A program made the translations under genes and the position numbers. This document shows positions 22,497 to 35,125 of a DNA stretch of 64,000 bases, one piece after another (within the stretch, counting starts at the first letter, position 1; each line of letters begins with the position of its first letter). The notes below the pieces were generated by a model. That model ran no database searches. It saw only the letters and a list, made by a program, of their open reading frames with translations, and was not told the origin of the DNA. The stretch comes from Zoroaster sp. YZ-2022 (Eukaryota; Echinodermata; Asteroidea; Forcipulatida; Zoroasteridae): NCBI GenBank assembly GCA_029582265.1, contig CM055817.1, forward strand, positions 31,911,097 through 31,975,096. Reading direction: 5' to 3'.

Positions 22497-25400
22497 TTAC
22501 AGATAAAACCTAAAAGTTAATAATACTTTTTCTCCTTTTACTTGACACAAGGCTTGATTTTTTGCATAAAAGTTAACAAAACTATCTATGGTGAGTCTCT
22601 GTTTTTCCAAAAGGATGGTTCTTTTCAGGTTGTGTTGGAACTTTCTCAATAAATTCTGATCCGACAATGGATTAATTTCACCTAAATTGAGACATCTGGA
22701 GGTCCAGATAGTTTTGTGAAGTTTGGCGATCAAGATTAAGCAAAAAGTGCCAATTTGTTTTCCGTATCCCAATATCCTATTGCTATCGTTGAGATAAAAA
22801 TGTTTGTTACCCTTATATTTACGAAGGACATATTCTAAAAATATCCAGGATGTCCACGTATTTTTACAATATATAAATACATGTTCTATAGTTTCTTTCT
22901 CTTGTTTACATAACCCACATTGATTGTCTTTGGAAACTGTTTTTTTCATTTTCTGTAAAACATCATTAGTTGGGAGGATACGGTGGCGTAAACGATACCA
23001 GAGATCTCTATCATCAAAATCAATACTTTGATTGTTAGCTTTTTGCCAAATCTCTTTCCAGTCAAAAATTGCTTGTGGGCTAATGTTTAGTTTAACTGGC
23101 CATATCTTTTCAACTACAGGCAGTATGAACATTTCCCTAACCATACTTTTATATATACTTTTAACGGTAATATTCGCAACATGAACTGTCTCATCGCCTA
23201 TTTGGAGATATAAAAAACTGCTGACATGACGAGCTGGACCTTCTCTGTTTTCTTGTAACAAGTTACTATCAACATGTTTCTTTAAACCTGCCACTATTCT
23301 TCTGGCATTAATTGGCTTTATGTTACATTTCTTAGCCAGTTCTTGGGGAGATATAAGTCTGCCTTTGTTGGCAACATGTTCCAGCAATAACATTGCATGA
23401 GGTTTTAATGTTTTTGTATCAAGTTTTTTTTCGTATTAGTTATAATTGTATTGTTCCACAAAGGTATTTGGAGAGCTTCATTAATACAAGTCACATTTAG
23501 TTTTATAACACCCTTGGCTTTTTGAAAAGCTTTCACAAGGTCTCTATAAAAAAACGGGTAATTTAGGTCCAATTAAATTGAGGTTGTTAAAAACAAACCA
23601 CCCAGGTGTTTGGTCAGTGTTTGTTTGCTTGATCCAAAAGTCAAAGAGATACTTCCATTTTCCGTGTCTGGTACAGTATTTCTGAAGCCATTTTAACAAC
23701 AAAGCATCTAATTTACAAGTTATGTTAATTAGACCGGTTCCACCTAATTCTGGTGGTCCTCTGATAGTATCTCTTTTAATTTTATCAGGTTTGGAGGACC
23801 AATAGAAATTGAAAATACTTCTATCTATTTCTTCTTTCAAGTACTGCGAACAAGGAATAACTGAACCATAATAAGCTAAACTACTACCAATAAGACTGTT
23901 AACAACCACCGCTTTCCCTTTCATAGTCAGTGACCTTTCTTTCCATCTATTAAGGACATTTTTTATTTTGTTGACTCTTTCCAGCCATATGTCTTCAGGT
24001 TTAATACCATTTCCGAAATAAATACCAAGGATCTTAATCTTTTGGTTGTTCCAATTGAAATTCCCCGGATTATCTTTCCTATTTTTCCACGCACCGAGCC
24101 ACGAGCCTTGGGTTTTTTGCTTATTAATTTTAGAACCCGACCCTTCGCCGTAGGTATGAAAAATATTTTGTAATGAAATAAACTCACTGTTATCGGTAAT
24201 AAAAATACTGGTATCATCAGCATGCTGGACAATTTGATATTTAACTTTTTGGCCTGGTAGACCAACTCCTTTAACTCCATTTTTACCTCGGATAAGATTG
24301 GCTAAACCTTCTACACATATGGCATATAAAAGAGGGGATAGTGGGCACCCCTGTCTTATGCCTCTTGTTGCTTGAAAAGGCTCGGTGAAAAAATTATTTA
24401 CGTTAATAGTAACCGTTGGATTTTTGTAAAATATTTCAATCCACCGCCTCAAAACACAGGGTATTCCCATTTTTTTCATCATGGCGAACATATATTTCCA
24501 CTCGATACGATCAAAAGCTTTTTCTTGATCAACGCTTATGATAGCAGCTTCCTTGTTATAAAAATTCACATAATCGATAACATCTCTAAGAACCATTAAA
24601 TTATCTTGAATATCTCTACCTTGAACCCCGCAAGTTTGATCTTCAGCAATTAATTCAGGCAAGATGATTCTGAGGCGTTTAGTAATAAGTTTTGAAATAA
24701 TCTTAGAAGTCAACGTTGAGGAGACTGATCGGTCTCCAATTCTTAAGTTCGCTTCTTTCCCCTTTGTTTTTATAAATTAACCTAATTAATGCTCTGTTCA
24801 TAGAGTCTGGTAACTTTCCTTTTTCGTAACAGTAATTAACCAAATCAAGAAATTCACTCTTAATAAGATGCCAAATATTTAAGTAAAATTCGACCGTAAG
24901 GCCATCTAATCCCGGCGCTTTATTTTTTGCCATATCTTTAAGCGCCAAGTAAAGTTCTTCTTCAGTGATTGTTTTCTCCATGTTTTGGACAGATTCTTCT
25001 TCAAATTCATATTTTGAGACCAAATTTAGAATTTTCTGCAGATAAAAATTATTAATTTTTTGGATAGAAAATAAGTCTTTAATAAAAATTCTAACAGCAT
25101 CCACCATTTCAGAGGGTTTATTAATTATATGATCTTTTGTGTTTTTCAATTCCCCTATAAGGTTGTTTTTTTTCTGTTTTTCAGTAGAAAGAAAGTATTT
25201 GCTGGGTTTCTCCATATCACACTTATGTTTAACGTGGACCCTGAGTTTGGCTCTTTCCCAGTTAGCAGTCTCATAAAGTTTAATTTTTTGTTCTATATCT
25301 CTAATTTTAAATGAAATATCTTCGGAATTATTGCTAATAAGGTTTTGGTATTCTTTTTTTAAGGTGTCTTCCTCTTTTCTTTCTTTATATCGTTTTTCTC

Positions 25401-26332
25401 CATCATACTCTTTAAGAATTTCTTTCAACCTGTTTTTACCCAAATCCCACCAAATAAGCGGGCATTCGTAAAACACTTTCTGGGTTTTCCAAAAATTCCA
25501 GAACAACTCTAACCTCAAATTACATTGGCTGTCTTTAAGTATTTCATTGTTACAATACCATCTTCCTTTACCGGTAGGAACAGTTTGATTTTCTAACCTG
25601 AGTATAAGAGTACTGTGATCTGAAAGCCCAGATGAATCAATGCTAATTTCTTTTAAATTAGATCTTAGCGTTTTGGACGTGAGAATATAATCGATTCTAC
25701 TAGGTTTCTTAATCCCTTTGTGATAAAATGTAAAACCGGGCTCATTTCGTAATGCGGCCCACGTATCACTGAGGTTATTTTCCTGAATAAAATTTAACAG
25801 GGAGGTTTTGCTTTGATCATAAATTCCATTAGCATTGATATCACAGTTCAGGTCACCAGAAACAATATAGTTACAGTCAGTAATAATGTTTTGAAGACTT
25901 GCCAAATTCCACAAAGAAACGTTTGCGTAACGTAGCGTTATTTGGCGCATACATAGATATGATACTAATCACCTCTCCACCCATTCCTATGTCGCCTTTG
26001 ACCCATCTGCCATTAGAATCATGTGTAATATTAGTGAGATTTAGACCACTCTTCTCAGAAGTTAGAATAGCAACCCCCCACCTGTTTTTTTTTCCATGGA
26101 TGAAAGCGATCTGCCCACCCCACTGCTTGCGCCACTCCGCTTCATCCTTAACCATACTATGAGTCTCTTGAGAAAACAATGGCCGCTTTTTTCTTAAAAG
26201 GTATTCAAAAACAATGTCCCTCTTTTGTGGGTTCCTGAGTCCATTAACATTTAGTGTAGCTATTGTGTATACCATTTGAAAAAGAATGACAAATCTAAAC
26301 ATCGGTTTATAATAAAAAAGACACCTCACCAT
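22497..26332 (-). pseudogene. LINE A ORF2: APE endonuclease, reverse transcriptase, C-terminal zinc finger
   Basis: Read on the minus strand in four frames. Endonuclease: 26332-25877 has 'TIATLNVNGLRN', 'FSQETHS', 'GVAILTS' and 'ISMYAPN'. After a shift near 25900-25950 it continues with 'SGDLNCDIN', 'SRIDYILTS' and 'LSDHSTLIL', the full set of AP-endonuclease landmarks. RT: 'NKAPGLDGLTVEFY' and 'LKNWRPISLLN' (to 24703). A second shift follows, then 'QEKAFDRIEW' (motif A), 'TRGIRQGCPLSPLLY' (motif B) and 'QHADDTSIFI' (motif C with HADD in place of YADD). A third shift lies at a T run near 23545 and a fourth at an A run near 23430. The C-terminal part has 'CGLCKQEKETIEHVFIYC' (C-x2-C...H-x4-C). 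All catalytic residues are readable but no single ORF spans them. Several breaks fall in homopolymers, so sequencing error is a real alternative to decay. Confidence 0.85.
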
Positions 26333-26356
26333 TAATAGTGTTGAAGTCCTGAATTT

Positions 26357-28591
26357 TTACTTCTGTTTTGCTTTATCTTTCGTATCTTGACGTGTTGGGC
26401 CAATCTGATATGGTTCTTTTCTGTATTGCGCGATTGCTCCACCGCCGCGTTTCTTCCTGAATCGTTGGACTCCTTGTCTGACATATGGCACCAGTTCGTC
26501 TTGACTTGGGGGTTGTTCATGATGATGTTCTCCTCGAATCTGGGTCTCTTGTTCCATATCTTCCGTTTCTTCGCTGTTTGTCATTGTCTCTGTTGTTTGC
26601 CTGTCTTCTGACAAATTCTTTTTAACAGCTTCAGCCCGTCCAATCTTCTTTTTGAGCATTTTTATAGCCATCATGTCTGGTAGAGCTTGACCTTTGCTTT
26701 GGATATTAAGTTCTTGTTCAGTTTCTTGCGTGTTTTCTCTTTGATCGTCGGCTGATTTTTGGCTGGCCTTGTCGGTATTCGAATTCTCTGCTCGTTTTTG
26801 TTTGAGGACTGTTTTTTGTTGTTGGTTTCTCTCTGCCGCTTCTTCTCTTTCAGGTCTTTGGCCACTGCCTCATCCCAGAAACCGTTCTCCTTCTTTTTTG
26901 CGGGAATCGCGTTTCGCGTTGCCTTGTCTTTTTGGGTGTTTTGGGTTTTATTTGGCTCTTTTGTTATTTCTTCCGTGGTGCCTTTGTCCTTCCTTTCTGC
27001 GTTTTCGTTTTTGGCTTCTTTCGCTTGTGGGGTTGGCGTAGTTTCTTCCGTTCGATTTTTAATCTCTGTGATGATAATTTCTGTTTCTTCCCATTCTTCC
27101 TCGAGGGTTGTTGATTTGTTGTCAAAATCTTCTCCATCTTCTCCTTCCTCTTCTCCTTCCCCTTCCCCTTCCTTCCCTTCCCCTTCCCCTTCCCTTCCTT
27201 CCATTCCCCTTCCTTCCCTTCCCCTTCCTTCCCTTTCCCTTCCTTCCTTCCCCTTCCCTTCCCTTCCCCTTCCCTCCCCTTCCTTCCCTTCCCCTTCCCT
27301 TCCCTTCCCTTCCCTTCCCGTCCCTTCCCTTCCCTTCCCTTCCCTTCCCTTCCCTTCCCTTCCCTTCCCTTCCCTTCCCTTCCCTTCCCTTCCCTTCCCT
27401 TCCCTTCCCTTCCCTTCCCTTCCCTTCCTCTTCCCCTTCCCCTTCCTTCCCTTCCCCTTCCTTCCCCTTCCTTCCTTCCCTTTCCTTCCCCTTCCCGTCC
27501 CTTCCCTTTCCCTTCCCTTCCCTTCCTCTTCCTTCCCTTCCCCTTCCTTCCCTTCCCCTTCCTTCCCCTTCCTTCCCTTCCTTCCCTTCCCCTTCCTTCC
27601 CTTCCCCTTCCTTCCCTTCCCCTTCCTTCCCTTCCCCTTCCTTCCCTCCCTTCCCTTCCCTTCCCCTTCCCCTCCCTTCCCCTTCCCCTTCCCTTCCCCT
27701 TCCTTCCCTTCCCCTTCCCTTCCCCTTCCCCTTCCTCTTCCTCTTCCTCTTCCTCTTCCTCTTCCTCTTCCTCTTCCTCTTCCTCTTCCTCTTCCTCTTC
27801 CTCTTCCTCTTCCTCTTCCTCTTCCTCTTCCTCTTCCTCTTCCTCTTCCTCTTCCTCTTCCTCTTCCTCTTCCTCCTCCTCCTCCTTCTCTTCCTCCCTA
27901 TCCTCTTCCATTTCCCCTTCTTCAGCGCTGTTTTCTTCAAAATGTCTTTCCCTTTCGTCGTCACTGTCTCTTGTATGTTCTAACACTTTGTCTACCGGGG
28001 GCATGTTCTTCAGATGCTCCAGTTTGTCATGGGAGTCTGATCGGTGTTCTCTTGAGCCACAGATAAAGCAACGACCCCACCGGTTACAGTCACTGGCCAT
28101 GTGCCCTGGTTGTTGGCAGATTTTGCATGTTCTTTCTTGTCCCCGATGTCGTACCGGTAAGTTGAAACTTCCAACCCTGATAAAGCTCGGGATTGGTTTC
28201 TTGATGTGTTTGAGAAGCAAGCTCCGGACTCCATTTTCTATGTTGTTGTCGAAATAGTGATACTGCCTTCGGATATTGACCACTGTGCCATACTGCATTA
28301 AGGCATTCATGACTATGTTGTCACTCATCTCGTATGGAGCCTTCACGTACACTACAACTGAGTTGATCAATTCAACTCTTTCGCATTCTATTAACATTCC
28401 ATTCAAATGAAGTAATGTTCGCCACTGAATGTAACATTGTACCAGTTGTTGTCCAGTTCAGCGATACATTTGACTGCATTGTCCGTATTCAAATTCTTAG
28501 TGGCGGCGTCATACACTTGTTTGGCTGATGGTCTATTGTGCTTGATTGTGAATCTCACGGTGTTTGGTCTCTTCATGGTGTTAGAAAACAT
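26357..28591 (-). pseudogene. LINE A ORF1: RNA-binding protein with zinc knuckles and giant Glu/Lys-Gly repeat
   Basis: ATG at 28591 (MFSNTMKRPNTVRF; LINE B starts with a homologous sequence). A frameshift near 28405 links to a 480-codon frame (28406-26964). In that frame residues 1-90 match LINE B, residues 94-107 form a C-x2-C-x4-H-x4-C knuckle (CKICQQPGHMASDC) and 113-126 a C-x2-C-x4-H-x4-H variant (CFICGSREHRSDSH). An acidic linker follows that has ballooned into a long poly-Glu tract and then ~180 residues of Gly/Arg/Glu/Lys repeats encoded by (GGAAG)n. After further shifts a basic C-terminal region follows (27204-26671, 26674-26357). The protein is expected to coat LINE RNA. The frame stays open through the repeat only because the repeat units contain no stop codon. 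Confidence 0.75.
27128..27895. repeat. Purine/pyrimidine microsatellite: (CCTTC)n then (CTTCCT)n
   Basis: About 600 bp of CCCTT/CCTTCC units followed by about 160 bp of CTTCCT units on the plus strand; the minus strand is pure purine. It lies inside ORF1 of LINE A. Such mirror-symmetric homopurine tracts can form triplex (H-DNA). Long Pro/Leu/Ser ORFs on the plus strand (for example 26759-28066) are artefacts. Confidence 0.97.
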
Positions 28592-28822
28592 GGCGACACC
28601 TTAAGATGGCGTCGTCGGGCAGTTGCCAGCCCTGACGAAAATACTATTCCTCAAAGGTCTTCAGTCAGGACAATAATTTGTCTACAAAAACTCGGTTTAA
28701 AGATTCCTCTTCTTTGGTGGTAAAAACCTATTACTCACCGATATAAAAAAGCTGTTGTTAAGACGCTGAAAAGGTGATTTTGCAGGAGCAAAGTTGACAC
28801 ACGTCTTGCGCCTTCGAACGCT

Positions 28823-28852
28823 ATTATTTGTATTAGTATTAGTATTAGTATT

Positions 28853-28946
<94 letters not shown>

Positions 28947-29134
28947 TTATTTTTATGATTATGATTATTATTATGATTATTATGATTATTATGATTATTA
29001 TGATTATGATTATTATTATGATTATTATGATTATTATGATTATTATGATTATTATGATGATTATGATGATTATGATTATGATTATGATTATGATTATGAT
29101 TATTATGATTATGATTATGATTATTATTATTATT
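28823..29134. repeat. (ATT)n/(ATTATG)n microsatellite between the two LINEs
   Basis: About 312 bp: a few GTATTA units, an uninterrupted ATT run, then ATTATG/ATGATT mixtures, ending in the T-rich complement of LINE B's 3' A run. It is the 3' tail of LINE B and the 5' junction of LINE A at once. Confidence 0.95.
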
Positions 29135-29749
29135 TTTTCTTTTTCATTGGAGTTATACTCCATTTATTTCAATACACATTGACAATACAAAAAAAAATAC
29201 AACATACATTACAGGTGTATACAAACAGGACTATTTACAGAATAAACAAGTTAAAAATAAAACAAAGACAAACTTGGTTTGTCTAGATACTTCTACATAT
29301 ATATCACATAACTGACTTAAATTGGCACAAATAAATGAACCAAAATAACAAATAAACTTACTTAGGTAAGTACTGCTAACTCATACATATATCATAATAT
29401 AATTAATTAATTAGACATCATAAAGAATAATTAATTATACAAAGAGAACTTAAATACAAAATAAACTAATATATTTCTACACAGATACATATACTTATGT
29501 TTTATACATATACATATATCAGCACGATCTGAACTTAACAAGTTAAAAATAATACAAAGACAAACTTCTACATATATCATATAACTGAATTAAATTGGTA
29601 CAAATAAAAGAACCAAAATAACAATAAACTTACTTAAGTAGGTACAGCAAGAATTAATGAACTTAACATGAAATTATGCAACTAGGGGCATATTTTATTA
29701 ACCCACCCACTCTTACCTTTATTTCTTTTATTTTCCAAAAGGAATTTTT

Positions 29750-32700
29750 TAGACGGACTTTAAACTGATAAATAATATCGATATCGGAAGGATCATAATA
29801 ATTGTCAAAGCTAATTTACATCTGATAACCCATATAACGCGAACCATTTTAGCGATGATGGCATTATGAACAGGACTCATTTTGTAGCCGAGGATTCTAT
29901 TAGAGTCGTTTAAATAAAACATTTCTTTTGAATAGTTCCTAAGAATACGTTCCACAAAAATCCATGCATTTAAGGTACTAACGCAATAAATAAACAAATG
30001 CTCGTGAGACTCCGGCTCCACATTACAAAGGGGACAAATATTATCCTTAGTTTTACCTATTTTAGAGAGAAAGTCTTTAGTAGGTAGACATCTGTGTTTT
30101 AATCTGTACCAAAATCTTTATCCTCTGGGTCCATAATAAAATTATTGGAACCATTTTCCAAATCTAAGTCCAATCGACATCGGTGTGGTAATTAAGAATT
30201 TCTTGCCATTTAATTTGGACTTTAGGGACCCTAAATCTGGCTAGAATCAAATTTCGGTAATTAATTTTGGCATTGGTATTAGAAACGTTAACATATTCAT
30301 CCGATTGTCTATCGAAGAGGACAAGCCAATTACTAACATGATTAGGGGACCGATTCTTTTTCTTCTATTAACTCATGATTAATATGATTGTCAATTCTAC
30401 CGACTAATCTACCCGCAATAATATTGGGACATTGCATTTTTAGCCACGACACGAAAAGGTATTAAATGATCGTTGACAACGAGATCCTTACTTTATGAAA
30501 ATTACAAGAAGCGAGTAAGGACTGTTAAGTTCAGTATCATCATCGGTTGCACATACATTGTTCCAGAGAGGAACTTCTCGCGTTTCAGAACATACAGAAA
30601 GGAACAGTTAATTTTACCGTCAGCAGCTTTAAAGGCACGAATCAAATCTTGATAAAAGTAGTAGTATTGATAGGATTACGGCTATTAGACAGGACATACC
30701 AACCCAGTTTATTATCAACCCTTACCAGCCAGTAATCAAAAAAATGTTTCCACTTGCCACAAGATTTAATATAATTAGAAAACCACTGAACCTTGATACT
30801 CATAAGTTTACATTCTATATTAACTAGACCGGTACCTCCTTTGTCTCTGGGACCATTAATGGTATTTCTTTAATCTTTTTCTACTTGTCATCCCAAATAA
30901 AATTCCAAATACTTTTATCGATCTTGTTAATCCATTCACGCGGACATGAAATAATACTCCCCAAATAATTTAATCCCGATCCCACCAAAGTATTGATAAT
31001 CACTGCTTTTCCTATGAGAGTCAAACTACGCTGACTCACCTATCAAGAATACACTTAAATTTATTATTCACGTGGACCCCAGTTGTCTTCTGGGGTGACG
31101 TCATTTCCGAAAACTATTCCTAAAATTTTTATTTTCCTACTGCACCAATTAAAGCCGCATGGATTGTCGGATCTATCTTTCCATTTTCCTAACCAAAGAC
31201 CTTTGGTTTTAGAAACATTTAATTTCGATCCGCTCCCTTTACAATATAATAATAATAATAATAATGTGTGGATTTATATAGCGCACGTATCCACCAACTA
31301 AGTGGTGCTCAAGGCGCATTATATTATTATCCCTGCTCATAAGGCTCATAAATCATTCCTGAAACCATCTCAGCTCCCTGGGGGTATACAGCTCAATTGC
31401 TGCCCATTTCTAGCGCATATAGAGCAAACCAACTCTGCCTTCACAGGTACCCATTTAACCCCTGGGTGGAGAGAAGCAATTATGATTAAGTGTCTTGCTC
31501 AAGGACACAAGTGGCACGGCCGTGATTCGAACCCACATTATGTTGCTAACACCAGAACTTGAATCCGGTAAGCTAGTCCGCTCGGCCACGACACCTCAGA
31601 GAATATCCTGAATAATGTTAAAATCATTATTTTTACTCACAAAAACCGTAGAATCATCCGCATGCTGTATGAGTTTAATCGAATCCGTACATTCGGGTAT
31701 TTCAATACCTTTAAGCTCATTGTTTATTCTAAAAAGATTAGCTAGTCCTTCAGCAGAGGCAAAGGAGTGGGGACAATGGACATCCTGCCTGATACCGCGA
31801 GTTATTTCAACGGGAGACCCTATGTAGTTATTAACTATTATACGACAGCTCGGTTGGCTGTATAGAAGTTTGATTCCTCGAATCAAAAACGGGGAACCCT
31901 AGTTTATCCATAACTGCAAACATGTAATTCCAATTGATTCTGTCAAAGGCCTTTTCTAAATCTATGCTAACAGCGGCTGCACCTAAATTTTCCCAATTTA
32001 TATAATCAATTGTATCCCTGAGAATCATAAGATTGTCTTGAATTTTCCTAAATTTCACACCACACGATTGTTCTCTTCCCCGATTATAAAGGCATAATAT
32101 TTTTCAGACGGTTAGTAAGAGTCTTAGCGAGAATTTTATAATCCACACACATAGACTGATGGGACGCCAATTTTTCAAATCAAATTCACTTCCGACATTT
32201 TTGTAAATGAGTCGGATGAGGGGCAGTATTCATAGAATGACCTAAAAACCTTTTTGAAAACTGTAATTAAAGACTTCAAAGAAATCTGTACCGATAATAT
32301 CCCAATATGTTTGGTAGGAATTCCACTGTGAGGCCATCAATGCCGGGGGATTTATTTTTATTCATTTGAAAAGGGCATTTTTAATTCAAGTAGCGTGAAA
32401 TCATTCTCGGAACTTTGAAAAATATCCGCAGGAACGACGTTAGGAATCATAGAATTCAAAATAACGTTCATACTAGAAGGCAGATATCCTCAGAAGTGTA
32501 CAATTTACTATACAAATCATTTACAACAGTCAACATGGTTTGACTCTGACTAACATAATTCCTCAGAGTCAATAATTTTCCATTTGTTCTTTTTGAATTT
32601 GTTGTTTTCTAAATTTTAAAAAATATTTGGAAGCTTTTCGCCTTCCGTTTTAATTGTGTTTCTAGCTCTTATTTTAGATTTTCCATTCTTTAAATTCATA

Positions 32701-33690
32701 GGCTTGATAGCTTCTTCAGTGGTCTTAATTTCATCATAATTGGCATCAGTGGGATTACTAATTAATTCCTATATTTTTCCTGAAGACGAAATGTCCTTTT
32801 AGAATTCCTGGATTTTCTTTGCTATACTCTTGGATTATTTCTTTGAGTCGGAACTTCCCAATTTCCACCACTCAATTAAATTATCATGATTGTGTTTTTG
32901 GGTTTCAAAATCCAAAAATGTGTTTACTCGAAAAACAAGATCGTCGTCATCTAAAAGTTATTGTTGAATCCATCTGCCTTGCCCATGTGAAACCTCACTA
33001 TCTGTTAATTTTATTACAAGAAGTTGATGGTCTGAAAGGCTGCTAACTCTACAGGAAATATTCTTTATTCTATTAAACATGTTGGAAGACACAAAAAAAT
33101 AATCGATTCTATTCGGTGTTTTAGTCGGTTTATGAAAATGAGTGTAACCATTATCATCAGGAAGAAGAGTTCTCCAAACATCAATGAGATCTTTTTCTTG
33201 AATAACATTTCTTAAAATAATTTGACTGGTATCATTAATACGAAATTTATCTAAATTACAATTAAAGTCACCCCCTATGATCCAACTCTCGTCCCCAATG
33301 ATACGATCAGTCAGGTGGTCCTTCCACGGAGATCATTTGGAGCATATACAGACGCTACGGAAATCACTTCATTGTCCCAATTTATATCACCTTTTATCCA
33401 CCTACCATCGTCATCTTTGTTAACATTAGAAATAATAATTCCAGAATTTTTTGAAGTGAGGATTGCAACCCCTTTTGAATGGCGAGTCCCGTGATTAAAA
33501 AGTATTTGACCTTCCCACTGTCTGCTCCAAATGTCCTCATCATTGCGGTCGCTATGAGTTTCTTGTAAAAACCAAATTGAAATTACAATCTTTTAAAGAC
33601 AGTCAAAGAGCATGTTTCTTTTCAAATCGTCTCTAAGACCATTAATATTAATTGATGCGACTGTTAAAAACTCATAGTAATCGTAATAAA
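29750..33690 (-). pseudogene. LINE B ORF2 (degenerate endonuclease-RT)
   Basis: Minus-strand remnants in order: an endonuclease start with 'ININGLRDDLKRNMLF' (~33650); RT motif A region 'SIDLEKAFDRINWNYMF' (32058-31831); motif B in a damaged form (TRGIRQDVHCPHS) and motif C 'QHADDSTVFV' (31886-31596). The SINE then interrupts, after which the thumb and C-terminal zinc-finger region 'HLFIYC' and 'FYLNDSNRILGY' (30021-29749) closely follows the LINE A sequence 'FYLNDSNRILGYGK'. There are many stops and shifts; it is not translatable. Confidence 0.8.
31241..31597 (-). mobile_element. tRNA-derived SINE inserted in LINE B
   Basis: Read on the minus strand from 31597: a tRNA-like head with box A TGGCCGAGCGG and box B GGTTCGAATCA, the body shared with the SINE at 21.8 kb, then a 3' module 'gcgccttgagc ... 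gtggatacgtgcgctatataaatcc' and an (ATT)n tail (31241-31264). It splits LINE B ORF2 between the motif C region and the next conserved block, so it inserted after LINE B. The 3' module resembles the tail of the LINE fragment at 58648. Confidence 0.85.
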
Positions 33691-33718
33691 GAGTAATAAA
33701 GACCTAACCATAAAAATC

Positions 33719-35125
33719 TCAGATGAAAATTTCGCTTACATCGCCTTTCTGACCTCGGCCTCGTCCCCTGGGGTTTGATGTTTTCGTGCTCTCCGATGTC
33801 GGTTGGGATAGACTGTTTGATGATGCACTTTCCTGCTCCGACCTCCTATTTGGTTGTGAAGATGCCGCTCCATTCCCTCCTACGTCTGAAGCGTTGAACC
33901 CCCTCCGTGTATATGGCACCCAGTTGTCGTCGTTGCTATCCTGATCGTCAGATGGTAGGTTTTCCTGTTCCATATCTTGTTTTTGGCTTGCGTCGTCATC
34001 ATCTCTGGGCCAGTTTCCTAGTAGAATCGTCCAGTTCTTCCTTTCCTTTCTTTTGCGTGATTCTTTTACACTCGTCCCAGAATCCGGTTGACTTTGGTCT
34101 GGATGATGATTCTCCTTCTTGTTCGTTGGCTTCCTCTCTCTTGTTTTCTCTTCCCTCTGCGTTGGTGCAAGTGCCTCCTTGAAGGATTTGGTGAATTTCT
34201 CAGCTTGCTTGGTGTTCTTAGGCAGTGAGTCCTCACTTGGTTGTGGGTTGCTGGGTGCGGATACTTGGCTTTTCTTATCTCCTAGTCTTCTTGGTGGTCC
34301 TCGTGTCTGTCTTCTCTGAAGATCTTCTTCTTTCCCATCTTCCTCCCTGTCTTCTTTGCGTTTGTCCCCTTTGTCGTTGTCGTCTGCGTGTTTGTCCTCT
34401 CCTTTGTCGTCTTCCGCTAGTGTGGCCTCTTCTTTGTCGTCGTTATTCGGGTTCTCGTCTTCGGGTTCTCGTTGTTGTTCGTCCCTTCTGTCATCCTCCA
34501 TGTCTTCCAAGTCGTCGTCTTCCTTCCCGTTATGCCAGGTCGCTCTATGGTCGAGACTGCCACAAACGAAACATCTCCCCCTTTCCGGACATTCTCTGGC
34601 TAGGTGATCTGTTCCTTCACAGATCTTGCAGGTTTTTAGTTGACCCTTATAGCGGATAGATAGCGAAAACCCTTTCACTTTGATGAAGCTGGGGATGGGC
34701 TTTTTCACATTTCTTACTAGGCAGCTTCTGACACCCGTCTCCACATTCTCGTCAAATTGGTGATACTGCCTACGGATGTTGACTACTGTTCCGTAGGCAT
34801 ACATCATGCTGAGGATATCCCCATCAGACATTTCGTAGGGACATTTCACATACACCACTACTGCATTGAATACGTTTGCTCTTTCGCACTGAATAATCGC
34901 TTTGCGAATCAGTAATCCGCCCTTGCTATGTCGATACAATCTCTCTCATTGTTGAAGGTCACGTTGTACCATCTGTTGGTCAGCTCCGCTATGCACTATT
35001 GTGTCTACCTTGTCCAACTCGAACTCCACTGCATTGTATACCTCTTCAGGCGTGACGGCCTTTTCAAACTGCTTTGTGCTGAATCGCACCGTGTTGGGCC
35101 TATTGAGGGCCGTACGTTGGTACAT
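33719..35125 (-). pseudogene. LINE B ORF1: zinc-knuckle RNA-binding protein
   Basis: ATG at 35125 (MYQRTALNRPNTVRFSTKQ). A frameshift near 34946 links to a long frame (34939-33719). That frame contains 'VVVYVKCPYEMSDGD', 'YGTVVNIRRQYHQFDENVE', the knuckles 'CKICEGTDHLARECPERG' (C-x2-C-x4-H-x4-C) and 'CFVCGSLDHRATWH' (C-x2-C-x4-H-x4-H), and then an Asp/Glu/Lys/Arg-rich linker. The C-terminal part ends in 'GRGRGQKGDVSEIFI'. Its ordinary mixed-charge linker is the counterpart of the repeat-expanded linker in LINE A. Apart from the one N-terminal shift it is largely open. Confidence 0.8.

Larger units (their letters stand above)
22356..28822 (-). mobile_element. L1/Tx1-like LINE A, apparently full length
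   Basis: Minus-strand two-ORF non-LTR retrotransposon. The 5' end is at ~28822, where the sequence begins AGCGTTCGAAGGCGCAAGACG immediately after (AAT)n. LINE B has the homologous 5' start against its own (AAT)n, which argues that both ends are true. Order: 5' leader, ORF1 (28591-26357), ORF2 with endonuclease, RT and a C-terminal zinc-finger region (26332-22497), short 3' UTR with a stem-loop, A run and (AAT)n. The microsatellite target, CCHC-type ORF1 and RT character fit the Tx1 clade of L1-like elements. Coding frames are interrupted several times. Confidence 0.85.

Noticed and set aside
26759..28066. 435-codon Pro/Leu/Ser-rich plus-strand ORF (and 291- and 280-codon ORFs on either strand)
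   Set aside because: Translation of the CCTTC/CTTCCT microsatellite inside LINE A ORF1; open only because the repeat contains no stop.
34225..34659. 144-codon plus-strand Leu/Cys/Arg-rich ORF
   Set aside because: Antisense shadow of LINE B ORF1.
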